The notes: generated from the sequence alone by a model not told the origin. A stretch of DNA of 64,000 nucleotides from Laccaria trichodermophora (GCA_018417955.1 JACTVC010000008.1:558001-622000); one strand, 5' to 3'. Numbered from the stretch's first letter, positions 20,003-30,380 are shown. Numbers and translations: made by a program.

Positions 20003-20603
20003 TAGTGATGTGCCGGCCTGGCCTGAAAGCCGCAAGCCAGCCCAAGCTGAGCCTTCTGAGGCCAAGCTCCGTGAAGCTGTCACAGGGCTTGGTGTGGCCT
20101 GCGGCTCAGGCTTCACTTCTTCAAAGCCCTGAGCCGTGGCTCAGGCCACGGCTTTGTGCAGCTGATAATTAGGTGTGTAAACAACCTCTAAGGTGAAAAA
20201 AAAAGACTGAGCTCACATCATTGCCTGACCTTGAGAATCAACATGAGAATTGACAGGTAACACCGCCAACAAAAGTCAATTGATGATTGATTTACCTGCT
20301 TGAATTGCACCACGTGAGCACTTTGCACTATCCCGCAAATCCAATCTCACCATATTCTGACAGTTCTTGCATATTGACTCATTTCAAGCTAAGTTGCAAA
20401 ATTCGATGATATAAAATGTTTATTAACCCATGTAACAGCTTTTCTTCTTACTCCTTGCTTACAGGCCGCGGCCTAAGCCCAAGCCACAGACGGCTTTGGC
20501 TGGCTTGGGCCCAGGGCTCGGGCTCGAGAAATCTCAAGCCCGAGCTCTCAAAAGCCAGGCCAAAGCCACGGCTTCCAGGCCAAGCCGGGCCGTCACATCA
20601 CTA
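20003..20603. mobile_element. hAT-like MITE, 601 bp, in the permease gene
   Basis: Ends are TAGTGATGTGCCGGCC and, as complement of the right end, TAGTGATGTGACGGCC. They are flanked by the 8-bp duplication TTGCTGGG (19995-20002 and 20604-20611). Subterminal GGCCTGGCC/AAGCC motifs are abundant on both sides. There is no coding capacity. Removal restores the permease reading ALVAGIASFGLV. Confidence 0.9.
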
Positions 20604-20996
20604 TTGCTGGGATAGCTTCGTTCGGACTTGTTATACCCTGTATGAGCCAGGTGTGGTTCACGGGTCCAATCGCCAAAATGACGGGGGATATTGGCTTTGA
20701 GGTTGCGTTTGGGGTCAGTGCAGTACTATACCTTCCTTTTCGTCGGCTTGAGATTAGAATACAGGGGCATGTGTGATATATATGTGCAAGACATGCCTGT
20801 GCATATTCACCGTCAATTTTAAGGGTTTTCAGCGAGATTTCGCAATTGCACATGGACGCAACATGGACGTCATGTTGTCAAAATGCTCCAAGTTGTTGCG
20901 GACGAAAACGTTTGTCACTTTTAGTTTGAAATGTTACGGTGCAACATCACCCAATAAAGGTCACCACTGGGTCCTCATTGGCCCGCAGGCTCCGGA

Positions 20997-21848
20997 ATGC
21001 GTCAGCTTCATTCAACCTCATATACGAAAGATAAATACACGGTTGAGCAACTGAAAAAGCTGAGTTCTCGTGCACGGCACGGGCCAGCTCATAAACAAGG
21101 TAAAGGGTGGGATTCACGGCGAATCATGATGCCAGGCAGTCAAAAAAGCTGCTTTGAGCTTAGAAACTCTTTCAATTCTTCGGAACGTGACCCCCTGTAC
21201 TGGTCATCCACTACTTTTGCCCACAAGTTCCTACGTATCGTCCTCCCGCCACCAATGGGTTCCCAGCCTAACGGCGTGTTTGAGTTGCTGTCCAAACACC
21301 GTTTGTTCCTCGTCAAAAGGTTTGTAGTAATCGGGCCCTGTCATATTTTGACGTTTACGGCGCAGGGCGGGTGGGCCATGGCTCCTAGGGGGCTGGGGTC
21401 AGAGACACGGGAACGGCTTGAATGGGGAGGGGACGTTCATGTCGTGTGCAATGGCGAAATTGGCTCCTTTCAGCTTCAAGTGGTTTTGCACACAACCACG
21501 CAAATCGATTGGGTCGAAGATTTGATGGACTCTGCTGCGGATGCTAGTAAGGAAGGACGCTATGATCGTTTCTTGTCGGAGGGTGCTGTGTTTTTGTGGT
21601 GGTTGGTGGGTTGTCGAGGAGGTTTGGTGGTGATTCGTTGGCTTTTGCCCAGTTTGTGGTGTTTTAGAGGTAGGGATAGAGAGCGGCGAGGGCGAGAGGA
21701 GGGAGAGGTTGAATACACGGCTGAGGCGCATGCAGGGGTTGAAAGGGTTCTTTCAGAGTTAGAGTCTTCGTCCAGGTCTGTCGCGTTTATTGGCATCCAA
21801 TATGGGTTCAACAAATCTGGGCCATGGCGCAGCTGCGATGTATGCTAA
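20997..21848 (+). CDS. Hypothetical protein ORF, 283 residues
   Basis: Open from ATG 20997 to TAA after 21845. The second half looks protein-like: LPPPMGSQPNGVFELLSKHR, a hydrophobic segment FLWWLVGCRGGLVVIRWLLP near residue 200 that could span a membrane, a charged stretch and an acidic C-terminal part (HAGVERVLSELESSSRSV). The first 75 residues look less coding, so the true gene may be a terminal exon with an intron before about 21190. No family is recognised. The antisense strand also has long ORFs here, which lowers confidence. Confidence 0.4.
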   Translation: MRQLHSTSYTKDKYTVEQLKKLSSRARHGPAHKQGKGWDSRRIMMPGSQKSCFELRNSFNSSERDPLYWSSTTFAHKFLRIVLPPPMGSQPNGVFELLSKHRLFLVKRFVVIGPCHILTFTAQGGWAMAPRGLGSETRERLEWGGDVHVVCNGEIGSFQLQVVLHTTTQIDWVEDLMDSAADASKEGRYDRFLSEGAVFLWWLVGCRGGLVVIRWLLPSLWCFRGRDRERRGREEGEVEYTAEAHAGVERVLSELESSSRSVAFIGIQYGFNKSGPWRSCDVC

Positions 21849-22300
21849 CTCATGAGGGTCATGAGAAATTAATAGCAAACGCCGCAGCGTTTAGACTAGT
21901 TTGAGGGGACGTGTGGAATGAATACTTCGAGATTAGGTGTTTGATTACGTCTGTGGAGATTGAATGAGTGCTTTGAACAAATATTTTTTCCCCAAGACAT
22001 ACTTTGCTTGGTAGGAGGTGTTTCGAAGAAGTATGTTTCAGGAGACGCGCTCAGCAGTGGTCGAATCCTCTCCCATAGAGCCCCACAAACAAAGCCGATG
22101 CAAAAGTCAACTTGTGCCTGTCAAAGAAGGTGAGTTGGGCCGTGAATGAAGAAGACAACGATGGGCTCACCAGTTCGGCAACATCAACTCCGATATTAGC
22201 CTCTCAGCGCATTTCACAATGATGACGAGCCTCACATCCTCCTTCTGCTTCCGTTTACCTGAATATGCATTGTGAACGGCGCGTAAGCCGTGCAGAAATC
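21849..22300. other. Intergenic region
   Basis: No supported gene, repeat or RNA. Confidence 0.4.
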
Positions 22301-22302
22301 CG

Positions 22303-22917
22303 TCAAAGGTGCATATCGACAACCAGGTCTATAGATTCGTTAGCTACCGCCATGATGGGAACAAAGAAAGCCATACTCGGGACGTCTCCACAATAAGATG
22401 TCAACCGATGAATCAAAAGCTGTCTGACCTCACGTTGATAAGATTTGAAGACCACGACCCTCCCTTTGCCTGTGGGCGCTCTTTCGAGCATCATTGTCAC
22501 TTATGAGCATCGAAGGCCTCGACAAAACTCAACCTCCCAGCACAGTTCACTGGCAAGGTCTGAGCCCCATCAGAACCTTCAATGACGACCGGTCATAAAC
22601 GAGTTGAGCTGCTATCCCATAAATTGCGTCGTGAAAGGTAGTTCAGAGATGGGGTAGCGTAAAGTGTACACCTTTCTGTGAGGCGTGGCTGGAGGTAGGA
22701 GAGTCTTCGTTTTGTTTTGAGAGAGCATACGGACGTCAATTCCTGGATCACAGAGTGTGTAGAGAGAGTCGAAGTTCTTGTGAGTGTGCGTCCCAGCGTC
22801 TTTGAGAAAGACGACTGACGGGATGTGGGTATGACCAGGGCAGAAGACGATGGAAACGAGTCGACGATACAATGATAAAGATCCAAGAACTATGGTCAGA
22901 TTGCGGTCATAGGGCAT
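22303..22917 (-). pseudogene. Unrecognised coding remnant, minus strand
   Basis: On the minus strand 22917-22612 reads MPYDRNLTIVLGSLSLYRRL, VSIVFCPGHTHIPSVVFLKD and HYPISELPFTTQF-like sequence; 22500-22303 gives KGRVVVFKSYQREVRQLLIH and SMAFFVPIMAVANESIDLVV. The two pieces are in different frames with stops between, so the gene is probably broken. The paralogue at 57437-57100 is more damaged. I do not recognise the family. It lies divergent to the NACHT gene and was duplicated with it. Confidence 0.4.
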
Positions 22918-24253
22918 TGCGGATGAGATGGCATGAGTGGGAAGAGAAGGACAGTTGGGTTGGCATGGAATGTGATGCTCCGGAGAAACTTGTCAAGTAA
23001 GATCTGCTGAATCTGAGGGTCGACATCCATCGGTAAGGGGACGTGGATGTCCGCGAGACCGTCGAGATCGTCTTATTACGTCTCCTGTGCCACTAACAAA
23101 CTCAACCCTCGCCAACGCTGTCTTCGTTCATGTTCTTCGAAATCGAGTTTAGACTTAGGGAGGGTGAGTCATCTCGGAGAGCTTGGATAAGAGCTTCTCC
23201 AGTCCGTTTACAATGCTAATCAACTCCAGCTGGAAGAGATGTGCGGGCCCGCTACACGAAGGCGATGGCGACTCTCTATGCCGTCCATGTCATTTCCAAC
23301 CAACGAGCCCGAGGCTCATCGACGTTCCAAGCCTGTAAAAGACGGCTAACAAAGGGAACTGGCCGTCTATCTGAGAAACGCAAACCGCGGAAATGATAGA
23401 GCGCGGTGGGCGCCTGCCTGAGGATCCCGAGGTGGATGACAGGCGAGATAGGACCAAGGTTGGGTTGAGGGAAGGGGAAGTTTTTGAGCCATCGCTGGGG
23501 GGGATGGTGATGGGAAAAGAGCTGGCCGTTGAACGTTGAGGGGGGGATGTCCGTGGAGATGGAGTTCTGGACAGTGCTTGGCCTTTTGCTCGCAAGTTTG
23601 GCGCAAGAGAGATACGTAATTTGGGGGAGTGTAGGAGGCGATTGTGAGGTGAATGGAGCTGGACGGCTGCTAATGGGGTGAGGGACGGATGTCGATTGTA
23701 GGAGACAGATATTTGACCAAGATTCACCTTTGGTTGCTGAAGCTTGAAGGGCCGACATCGAGGTATAATTATCGTGATCCGTCCGAGAAGTGGACTGCTA
23801 TTCAAACCGTTGAAGGCGAGTCAGAGAGTCATAGTAGTGACGAAATAGAAGGTCTTACACAGAGATTGTGACCTTCACCGGGCGAACTGGTCGTGCCCTG
23901 GAAATGTGAACCCATGCTTCAATCGTCAAGGCCCTGTCAATGTTGGACTTCGCCCCAGAACGCTCGCTTGCCCCAGCGGAGAGGTGGATCTCTGAAACCC
24001 GAGTTTTTGAGTGCGCCGGCGGAAAATGGAAACTTGTGGGGGCTGGTTGCAAGAGTGGTCCGAGTTGACGTTTGATCATGATGGAACAGGCTGTTGTGTT
24101 GAATTCGCTGTCGGGAATCTAATCGGGCGACGAAACTCCTCTGATCTCCGACTGATCACCTCTTCTTCATCGACTACGACGACCACGCAACCTATCGACT
24201 TCGTTAGCCTTCCGACTTTCCCAGTCTCCATATCACAACACGTCGTTCCGCTC
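22918..24253. other. Duplicated upstream region of the NACHT gene
   Basis: Ser/Pro-rich ORFs occur on the minus strand (for example 23276-23805) and have matches in block B (57795-58362), but the two copies differ by frame breaks and I cannot support a protein. The last few hundred bases before 24254 should hold the promoter of the NACHT gene; no clear TATA box was seen. Confidence 0.4.
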
Positions 24254-27200
24254 ATGGATTCTTCGTCATCCACCACGCTCCTGCCAAACGCTATCGGAAC
24301 CACCATATCTGGACAGCTCATAGCCGCTGGCCCCGATGTTGTTTTTCATGGCCCTCTGCCCGCTCCAAGTACGTCAAAGTTTTTTAATTCATCAATATGA
24401 CTCATGCAACTGATGATACATAGGTCTAGTGAGTTTGCTTAGGCCTGTCAGTAATGCTACACATACTCGCGCAGGTCACGTTGCTCGATGTGATCCTGGC
24501 ACTTGTTTGGAGGTAATTGCCCAGATCCGACAGCGGCTTGATGGCCATGACAATGAGAAGCGAGCCGTTGTCTGTTGGCTTAATGGACCAGCTGGCTATG
24601 GCAAATCTGCATTGGCGCAAACCATTGCGGAGCACTATGCTGCGGAGGGCCGCCTTCTAGGAAGCTTCTTCTTTTTGCGAGGGGCTGGTGAATGCAGCCA
24701 TATATCTCGCCTGATTCCTACTCTTGCCCATCAGCTCTCTCTCACTGTTCCTGGTGCAAAGCCATTCATTCAACATGCGCTTGAGGATGAGCCAGCCCTA
24801 CTTGGGTTGACTGTCTCTATGGCTCATCGACTTCAAAGACTTGTCATAGAGCCAATCCATCTCAACCCTTCACAAATCTCCTCTAGCTCTGTTGTTGTTA
24901 TTGATGCTCTTGATGAATGTGATGACAAAGCTGAGATGGCTGACTTCATTGATGTCCTGCTCAGTGCAACTTTTGGGAGGACACATTTTCCTTTCCGGAT
25001 TCTCCTCACCAGCAGGGTAGAGGAATATATTCGAAAAAAGTTTGATAGTTCTGAAGCTCATTTTTTACACCGTCTGGAGCTGCAGGATTTTGATGCTCAT
25101 CCTGACATCAAAATACATTCTCAGAGGGCATTTGATTCTATCTATAACCAAAATCGGCGAGTCATGCAGAAAATACAAAAGCCCTGGCCATCAACTGGAG
25201 AGCTCACTCTTCTTCTTGACAAGGCTGGTGGTTCATTTGCATTTGTTACTACATTACTCCAATGTGTTGGTGGAGATCCCATGCCACACAGAGCCTTGCA
25301 AAAACTTCTGGCATCAGATGCTAATGGCTTAGATTCACTCTATGAACAAGTTCTTGCTTCTGCTTCTTGGACAGAAGACTTCTGTCAGATTCTTGGAACA
25401 ATCATAGTTCTAACAGATAACAAATCTGTTTCCTTTCTCAGCTCTCTCCTCTCTCTTCAGCATGAGGACATCATTTGTAGGCTATTGCAAGTGCAGTCTA
25501 TTATCAAAATTCCTGGAGATGATGATAAGCCAATTATGCTCTATCACACATCTCTCCGGGATTTTTTGGCCATCCAATCACGATCAAAGCAATATTTTAT
25601 CAATCCTCCTCTGCAACATCTTCATCTAGCTGTACTGTCTTTGCAGCATCTGGTAAAACATCCTGTCAAAGACTTTTTTGAGGATGATTTGGCTGAGTAT
25701 GCTTCCCTTAATTGGCCACACCATATTCTTTTGGGATTCCAAAAGCAAGGATCAAATGTGGATGAAACAATCATGACCTCTTTGGTAACTCTCATAAAAA
25801 GCTTACTGATTTTTCACAGTAAAACATGGTATAATACTATACTGAATTTGAGGCCTTCTGAGATGGAAGGGATGTTAAGCTGTGTGAAGGATGGAAAGAT
25901 TTTGTTTCAGGTCAGTTATTGCAATTCTCTCAGATGGTTATCATTTCTTGACAGGTATAAGACATTGCAAGGGTCAATGATTACAAAGAATTTGATCAAG
26001 ATCTTTCAACAAGTCATTGATTTCTATGAAGTAAGAGTTTATAATGGAGATGTCTCAAGTTATTTATTGAGATCTTCCAACAGACAGTAAGTAACAGGAG
26101 TGTAATTCTGCTCACAAGTTAATCTGTAAGGTTAATAGGAGGTATGTGGTTCTATACAGTGATTAAGATGTATCAAAATAGCATATTGATTTGTTTTACA
26201 GGATGTAAGCCAAGTTATAACAAAATTTTATTGCTATTGATAAAGCACAGGAAGTAAGAACAAAACAATCATCAAGAGAAGAATAGATTTATTCTGATTG
26301 TTGTTTTTCTTGCAGAATGTATGTCTACAAATGGTTCAAGTTTTTATCTATTCTCATGGTTGTTATTAGTTTGTGGGCCAATATTTTGCATAACATGTCA
26401 CATCTTATCAGCAGCTGTCTGTTTCTTTCAGGAAGTAAGTGTTAACTGTTGACCTTGCTACTTGTACAGCTAATGTTCTTGTTTATGAATTCAGAAGGTG
26501 AAATATGGTCTATTTACATTGTCTCTGAATGAATACAAGGGATTTCTTTAGTGGGTAAGTTATTATTAAGTTTCTGAAATAACTATGTTCTGACTCAATT
26601 CTCTTCTACACCTACCATTTGCTAGATTGTGAGTTGTTCCCCTATTAACTATTAACTCATATGCTGACACATCCTCTGGCCTTTCCCTTTCTTGTGCACT
26701 GTTCTGGTGATTATGATGTGATTTTCTCTATTTCAGAAAGTATGCTTTCCTGCATTTGATTTTGCACCCTTCTAAAACATATGCTCTGGCCATTCTTTTA
26801 CAGAAGGTAAGTTGGTCTGGTTTTTGATATGCACTCTTCTGGTGAGACTGACTGTTGCCTGTCTTGTTTCAGGAGGTGAGTTGGCCTGTTTTTGATGTGC
26901 ACTCTTCTAGTGAGACTGACTGTGGCCTGGCTTGTTTCAGACAGTGAGTTGGCCTGGTTTTTAATGTGCACTCTTCTGGTGAGACTGACTGTGGCCTGTC
27001 TTGTTTCAGTTTGTGAGTTGGCCTGGTTTTTGATGTGCACTCTTCTAGTGAGACTGACTGTGGCCTGTCTTGTTTCAGTTTGTGAGTTGGCCTGGTTTTT
27101 GATGTGCACTCTTCTAGTGAGACTGACTGTGGCCTGTCTTGTTTCAGTTGGTGAGTTGGCCTGGTTTTTAATGTGCACTCTTCTGGTGAGACTGACTGTG

Positions 27201-29924
27201 GCCTGTCTTGTTTCAGGGGGTGAGTTGGCCTGGTTTTTAATGTGCACTCTTCTGGTAGGACTGACTGTGGCCTGTCTTGTTTCAGTCTGTGAGTTGGCCT
27301 GGTTTTTGATGTGCACTCTTCTGGTGAGACTGACTGTGGGCTATCTTGTTTCAGAGGGTGAGTTGGCCTGGTTTTTGATGTGCACTCTTCTGGTGAGACT
27401 GATTGTGGGCTGTCTTGTTTCAGAGGGTGAGTTGGCCTGGTTTTTAATGTGCACTCTTCTGGTGAGACTGACTGTGGCCTGTCTTGTTTCAGTTTGTGAG
27501 TTGGCCTGGTTTTTGATGTGCACTCTTCTAGTGAGACTGACTGTGGCCTGTCTTGTTTCAGTTGGTGAGTTGGCCTGGTTTTTGATGTGCACTCTTCTAG
27601 TGAGACTGACTGTGGCCTGGCTTGTTTCAGGATGTGAGTTGGCCTGGTTTTTTATGTGGATTATTCTGGTGAGACTGACTGTGGCCTGTCTTGTTTCAGT
27701 GGGTGAGTTGGCCTGGTTTTTAATGTGCACTCTTCTGGTGAGACTGACTGTGGCCTGTCTTGTTTTAGAGGGTGAGTTGGCCTGGTTTTTGATGTGCACT
27801 CTTCTGGTGAGACTGACTGTGGCCTGTCTTGTTTCAGATAGTGAGTTGGCCTGGTTTTCTTATATGCACTCTTCTGGTGAGACTGACTGGGGCCTGGCTT
27901 GTTTCAGGAGGTGAGTTGTCCTGGTTTTTAATGTGCACTCTTCTAGTGAGACTGACTGTGGCCTGGCTTGTTTCAGGATGTGAGTTGGCCTGGTTTTTGA
28001 TGTGCACTCTTCTGGTGAGACTGACTGTGGGCTATCTTGTTTCAGAGGGTGAGTTGGCCTGGTTTTTGATGTGCACTCTTCTGGTGAGACTGATTGTGGG
28101 CTGTCTTGTTTCAGAGGGTGAGTTGGCCTGGTTTTTAATGTGCACTCTTCTGGTGAGACTGACTGTGGCCTGTCTTGTTTCAGTTTGTGAGTTGGCCTGG
28201 TTTTTGATGTGCACTCTTCTAGTGAGACTGACTGTGGCCTGTCTTGTTTCAGGGGGTGAGTTGGCCTGGTTTTTGATGTGCACTTTTGTGGTGAGACTGA
28301 CTGTGGCCTGTCTTGTTTTAGAGGGTGAGTTGGCCTGGTTTTTGATGTGCACTCTTCTGGTGAGACTGACTGTGGCCTGTCTTGTTTCAGATAGTGAGTT
28401 GGCCTGGTTTTCTTATATGCACTCTTCTGGTGAGACTGACTGGGGCCTGGCTTGTTTCAGGAGGTGAGTTGTCCTGGTTTTTAATGTGCACTCTTCTAGT
28501 GAGACTGACTGTGGCCTGGCTTGTTTCAGGATGTGAGTTGGCCTGGTTTTTAATGTGCACTCTTCTGGTGAGACTGACTGTGGCCTGTCTTGTTTCAGTT
28601 TGTGAGTTGGCCTGGTTTTTGATGTGCACTCTTCTAGTGAGACTGACTGTGGCCTGTCTTGTTTCAGGGGGTGAGTTGGCCTGGTTTTTGATGTGCACTT
28701 TTGTGGTGAGACTGACTGTGGCCTGTCTTGTTTTAGAGGGTGAGTTGGCCTGGTTTTTGATGTGCACTCTTCTGGTGAGACTGACTGTGGCCTGTCTTGT
28801 TCCAGTTGGTGAGTTGGCCTGGTTTTTAATGTGCACTTTTGTGGTGAGACTGACTGTGGCCTGTCTTGTTTTAGAGGGTGAGTTGGCCTGGTTTTTGATG
28901 TGCACTCTTCTGGTGAGACTGACTGTGGCCTGTCTTGTTTCAGATAGTGAGTTGGCCTGGTTTTCTTATATGCACTCTTCTGGTGAGACTGACTGGGGCC
29001 TGGCTTGTTTCAGGAGGTGAGTTGTCCTGGTTTTTAATGTGCACTCTTCTAGTGAGACTGACTGTGGCCTGGCTTGTTTCAGGATGTGAGTTGGCCTGGT
29101 TTTTTATGTGGATTATTCTGGTGAGACTGACTGTGGCCTGTCTTGTTTCAGTGGGTGAGTTGGCCTGGTTTTTAATGTGCACTCTTCTGGTGAGACTGAC
29201 TGTGGCCTGTCTTGTTTCAGTCTGTCAGTTGTCCTGGTTTTTAATGTGCACTCTTCTGGTGAGACTGACTGTGTCCTGTCTTGTTTCAGTCTGTGAGTTG
29301 GCCTGGTTTTTAATGTGCACTCTTCTCACATACTCTCTCTTCTTACTTTTCTTAAGAAAGTATGTGGTCTTCCTGCATATCTTGTAAGTTTTATTTTGTA
29401 GCTTTCATTTTTCAATCTATATTTATTCAGTCATTGTTCTTTATCAGGTAATTAATGTTCAATCAATATCTTTTAAGGAGGTCAGTCAAGTTTAAGCATT
29501 CTGTAGACCAATTTTATAACATCTCTTCACTTCATTTTTTTAGAATGTAGGTTGTCCATTCACTCTCATTTCCATGACCCTGATATATGCTTATTCTAAC
29601 TCAGATTGTATGTTTTTATTTCTTGTTATAGAAGAATGCTCATGTTTTGTAGCTTGTATGTCTTTGATCCATTTCCAGATTCCAGCTCCCCTTTCAACCA
29701 TTCTTTTTGTTAGAAAGTATGTATTTCTTCACATTATTTAACCAGGTCACTTATTTCCAATATATAGTGGGCAAGTCAACTCTACTTTCTATCATTTTAG
29801 AATCTTTGATGTGATACAACTCTCCCATTTTTAGAGGGTATGCTTTTTTTCTTGCTGTTACCACTTACTCAATATTCATCTTCAAAATATACAGAGAGAC
29901 ACACAGCTATCTAGATTACAATGA
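24254..29924 (+). CDS. NACHT (STAND) NTPase with a 3' chain of one-codon microexons
   Basis: Exon 1 runs from ATG 24254 to 24368; intron 24369-24423; exon 2 runs from 24424 to 26030. Together they give 574 codons ending in phase 0. The NACHT domain has Walker A GPAGYGKS (residues about 93-100), Walker B VVVIDALDEC (about 195-204), the sensor-like LLTSR and the conserved YHTSLRDFL near 412. Such proteins are fungal NLR-like receptors, in several cases involved in non-self recognition or cell death. Usually the C-terminus is a repeat domain (WD40, ankyrin, TPR). Here 26031 starts an intron-like GTAAGA, followed by 55 candidate 3-nt exons (26084-29837) and a terminal exon 29895-29924 giving RDTQLSRLQ and TGA in the same phase. 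Predicted length if all are spliced: about 638 residues. Without splicing the frame stops shortly after 26086. The exon chain is an inference from splice-site spacing; the NACHT core is certain. Confidence 0.75.
26084..29837 (+). repeat. Array of 55 candidate single-codon microexons
   Basis: At 55 sites AG is followed by exactly three bases and then GT. Before the tandem array they start at 26084, 26139, 26202, 26251, 26316, 26370, 26432, 26495, 26552, 26626 and 26737; 37 lie between 26804 and 29292; then come 29357, 29478, 29544, 29605, 29653, 29714 and 29835. Donors are mostly GTAAGT, GTATGT or GTGAGT; acceptors are mostly TTTCAG, TTACAG or TTTTAG. Most intervening introns are 45-71 nt, the normal basidiomycete range; four are longer (about 108-118, 118 and 67 nt being ordinary or compound). 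Sixteen different triplets occur and none is a stop codon in the phase set by exon 2. Because every exon is one codon, skipping any subset keeps the frame. Confidence 0.65.
26807..29292 (+). repeat. 69-bp tandem array (66-nt intron unit plus 3-nt exon)
   Basis: Thirty-six consecutive units run from GT(A/G)AGTTGG to CTTGTTTCAG. Each contains the branch-site-like sequence GACTGAC about 25 bases before the AG and a pyrimidine run at the end. Most are exactly 66 nt (one of 65, three of 67). Variation within units is limited to a few positions (for example TTTTTRATG, CTRGTGAG, CCTGKCTTG), while the three bases between units take eleven forms: AAG, GAG, ACA, TTT, TTG, GGG, TCT, AGG, GAT, TGG and ATA. 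Longer blocks of about eight units (553 bp) are themselves duplicated. Confidence 0.92.
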
Positions 29925-30380
29925 GCCTATTTCTTTGCAAAATGTCAAGTTTTGTATGTATATTTATCTCTTTTATTTCTTGTTGTTCAACATCTCTATT
30001 CCTCTTAGTGGTTGCTACATCTCCTATACTAATGGTTTCTTTAACATGTTTATCATTGAGTAATGTAGATACCAAGGAGAAGCAAAAATTCTATGTACTC
30101 AGTTTCAGTTTCAGTCTCTTGTGGTGTATGTATATGACATATTCATTGCTGAGACTACCACCCTATAGCCTTGTGGCCTGGTTACTTACTGTCTGTTGGA
30201 AGATCTTGAAAAATTAGTGAAGATCCAATTTTAAACTCTTACTTCACAGAAATTAATAACTTGTTCAAATAACTTTATAAAAAATTTTGTAACAATTGAC
30301 CTCTGTCATATCTTATACATGTTTAGATTGTGATGACCATCTGAGAATTGCAGTAAGTGGCTGAAAACAAAGCCTTTCCA
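29925..30380. other. AT-rich region downstream of the NACHT gene
   Basis: A 98-residue hydrophobic ORF (29921-30217) is present, but without family resemblance and overlapping the proposed NACHT stop. I treat it as unsupported. The polyadenylation region of the NACHT gene should be here. Confidence 0.4.

Larger units (their letters stand above)
14444..20776 (+). pseudogene. NCS1 purine-cytosine permease gene split by three insertions
   Basis: The ancestral gene encoded a membrane transporter for nucleobases, normally with about 12 transmembrane segments. Readable pieces in order: MDRWTRKLLSHGIELQ, GIQPVPVEECTDTQFSKIFF, FSAGTLGPAIFGLGLRDS (about 14480-14860); GIIIPCILNLVNMFRFSIL (16930); VGIVVIAIISLLVSFCGYEV (17107); VPVLITFIIALGVGGKHLSN (19224); DDWDAPRKLPSGITALVAG (19940) and IASFGLVIPCMSQVWFTGPI (20612), ending with TGA at 20774-20776. 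Several 45-55 nt introns are still visible. Insertions at 14886-16770, 17256-19219 and 20003-20603 interrupt coding sequence, and removing each together with one target duplication restores the frame. No start codon was found: a TAA at 14441 precedes the open part. The gene is dead. Confidence 0.85.
22440..29330 (+). repeat. Segmental duplication, block A
   Basis: From about 22440 the sequence aligns with 57090 onward: the same minus-strand fragment (22600/57250), the same non-coding middle (23290-24250/57800-59800) and the same NACHT gene and microexon introns (24254-26940/59806-64000). Block B additionally has a solo LTR and a DNA element. The homology runs off the window in the 69-bp array, so the right end of the duplication is unknown. 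Confidence 0.85.

Noticed and set aside
25911..25954. A possible 44-nt intron (GTCAGT to TTGACAG) in NACHT exon 2, with AG directly followed by GT on both sides
   Set aside because: Removing it puts a stop (TAA) immediately after the junction, while the unspliced reading is open and conserved in both paralogues. It could only serve as an alternative truncating event.
26892..29387. Long hydrophobic ORFs on the plus strand of the 69-bp array (up to 340 residues) and mirrored Lys/Asn/Gln-rich ORFs on the minus strand
   Set aside because: They exist because the unit length is a multiple of three and lacks stops. They are shifted by the 65- and 67-nt units and begin inside intron-like sequence. 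I treat them as by-products, though retention isoforms are mentioned as a finding.
29360..29477. An AG|GT junction at 29447 between two microexons, possibly a zero-length (recursive) splice point
   Set aside because: The second half would be only 30 nt, below plausible intron size; one ordinary 118-nt intron is simpler.
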